A stretch of 33,484 bases of DNA, from assembly GCA_900540735.1 (NCBI GenBank), contig UQHB01000029.1:1-33484 (forward strand), written 5' to 3'. Origin of the DNA: an uncultured Megasphaera sp. (lineage in GTDB: Bacteria > Bacillota > Negativicutes > Veillonellales > Megasphaeraceae). The position numbers were made by a program, and so were the translations under genes. The notes beneath the pieces are model-generated. The model ran no database searches, had not been told where the DNA came from, and was given only the letters and a program-made list of their open reading frames with translations. Position 1 is the first letter of the stretch. Every line of letters starts with the position of its first letter. This document shows, in pieces, positions 33,402-33,484 of the stretch.

Positions 33402-33484
33402 CGCAAATCCCCATAAAAAACGGCCGCCCGTGTAGATTTGTCAATCATATGTTACATGCTATACGAAAAGAGTCGAGTACCTCT

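Overview
The window reads as a chromosomal core-metabolism segment of an anaerobic bacterium in the Bacillota sense: sigma-A promoters, strong AGGAGG ribosome sites, a T-box riboswitch, PyrR-type attenuation, a Rex operator and ARG boxes. A lone transglycosylase and an O-antigen-ligase-family membrane protein are compatible with a diderm Negativicutes member. I would guess Veillonellaceae, Megasphaera-like, but this is inference from gene style and not a database match. Nearly every gene is on the minus strand; only the transglycosylase gene (6916-7707) is on plus.

From left to right: the first 14 codons of an unknown secreted or membrane protein and its promoter (1-160); pyruvate carboxylase (350-3784); argG-argH with a divergent promoter region carrying two ARG-box-like sites (3990-6840); a monofunctional transglycosylase; the redox repressor gene rex under its own Rex box; an O-antigen-ligase-like gene; a T-box-controlled valS-folC operon (10045-14325); an amino acid permease pseudogene; a PLP aminotransferase; and an SpeC/SpeF-type ornithine decarboxylase (17250-19406). 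Next comes the arginine operon argC-(argJ-like)-argB-argD (19561-23431) behind a promoter overlapped by paired ARG boxes. Then pyrB-pyrC-carA-carB (23663-30149) follows a leader with two PyrR-type loops and a terminator. Last come a small secreted copper-amine-oxidase-N-domain protein and a second pyrimidine operon, pyrF-pyrE-(unknown membrane protein) (31050-33323).

The genes converge on carbamoyl phosphate, arginine, ornithine and UMP. CarAB makes carbamoyl phosphate for both PyrB and the arginine route. ArgB, ArgC and ArgD make N-acetylornithine, ArgG and ArgH finish arginine, and ornithine decarboxylase drains ornithine to putrescine. Pyruvate carboxylase supplies oxaloacetate and hence aspartate, which is consumed by PyrB and ArgG.

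The most unusual items are: a half-length ArgJ-like protein in the argJ slot that lacks the recognisable autocleavage and catalytic Thr motif; two tandem PyrR-type RNA loops before pyrB; a 40-bp-spaced pair of unknown operators before the copper-amine-oxidase-domain gene; an unexplained membrane protein in the pyrFE operon; an APC permease broken by an apparent internal out-of-frame deletion; and terminator-like hairpins immediately before the ribosome sites of the aminotransferase and the permease. No CRISPR array, insertion sequence, tRNA or rRNA was recognised.
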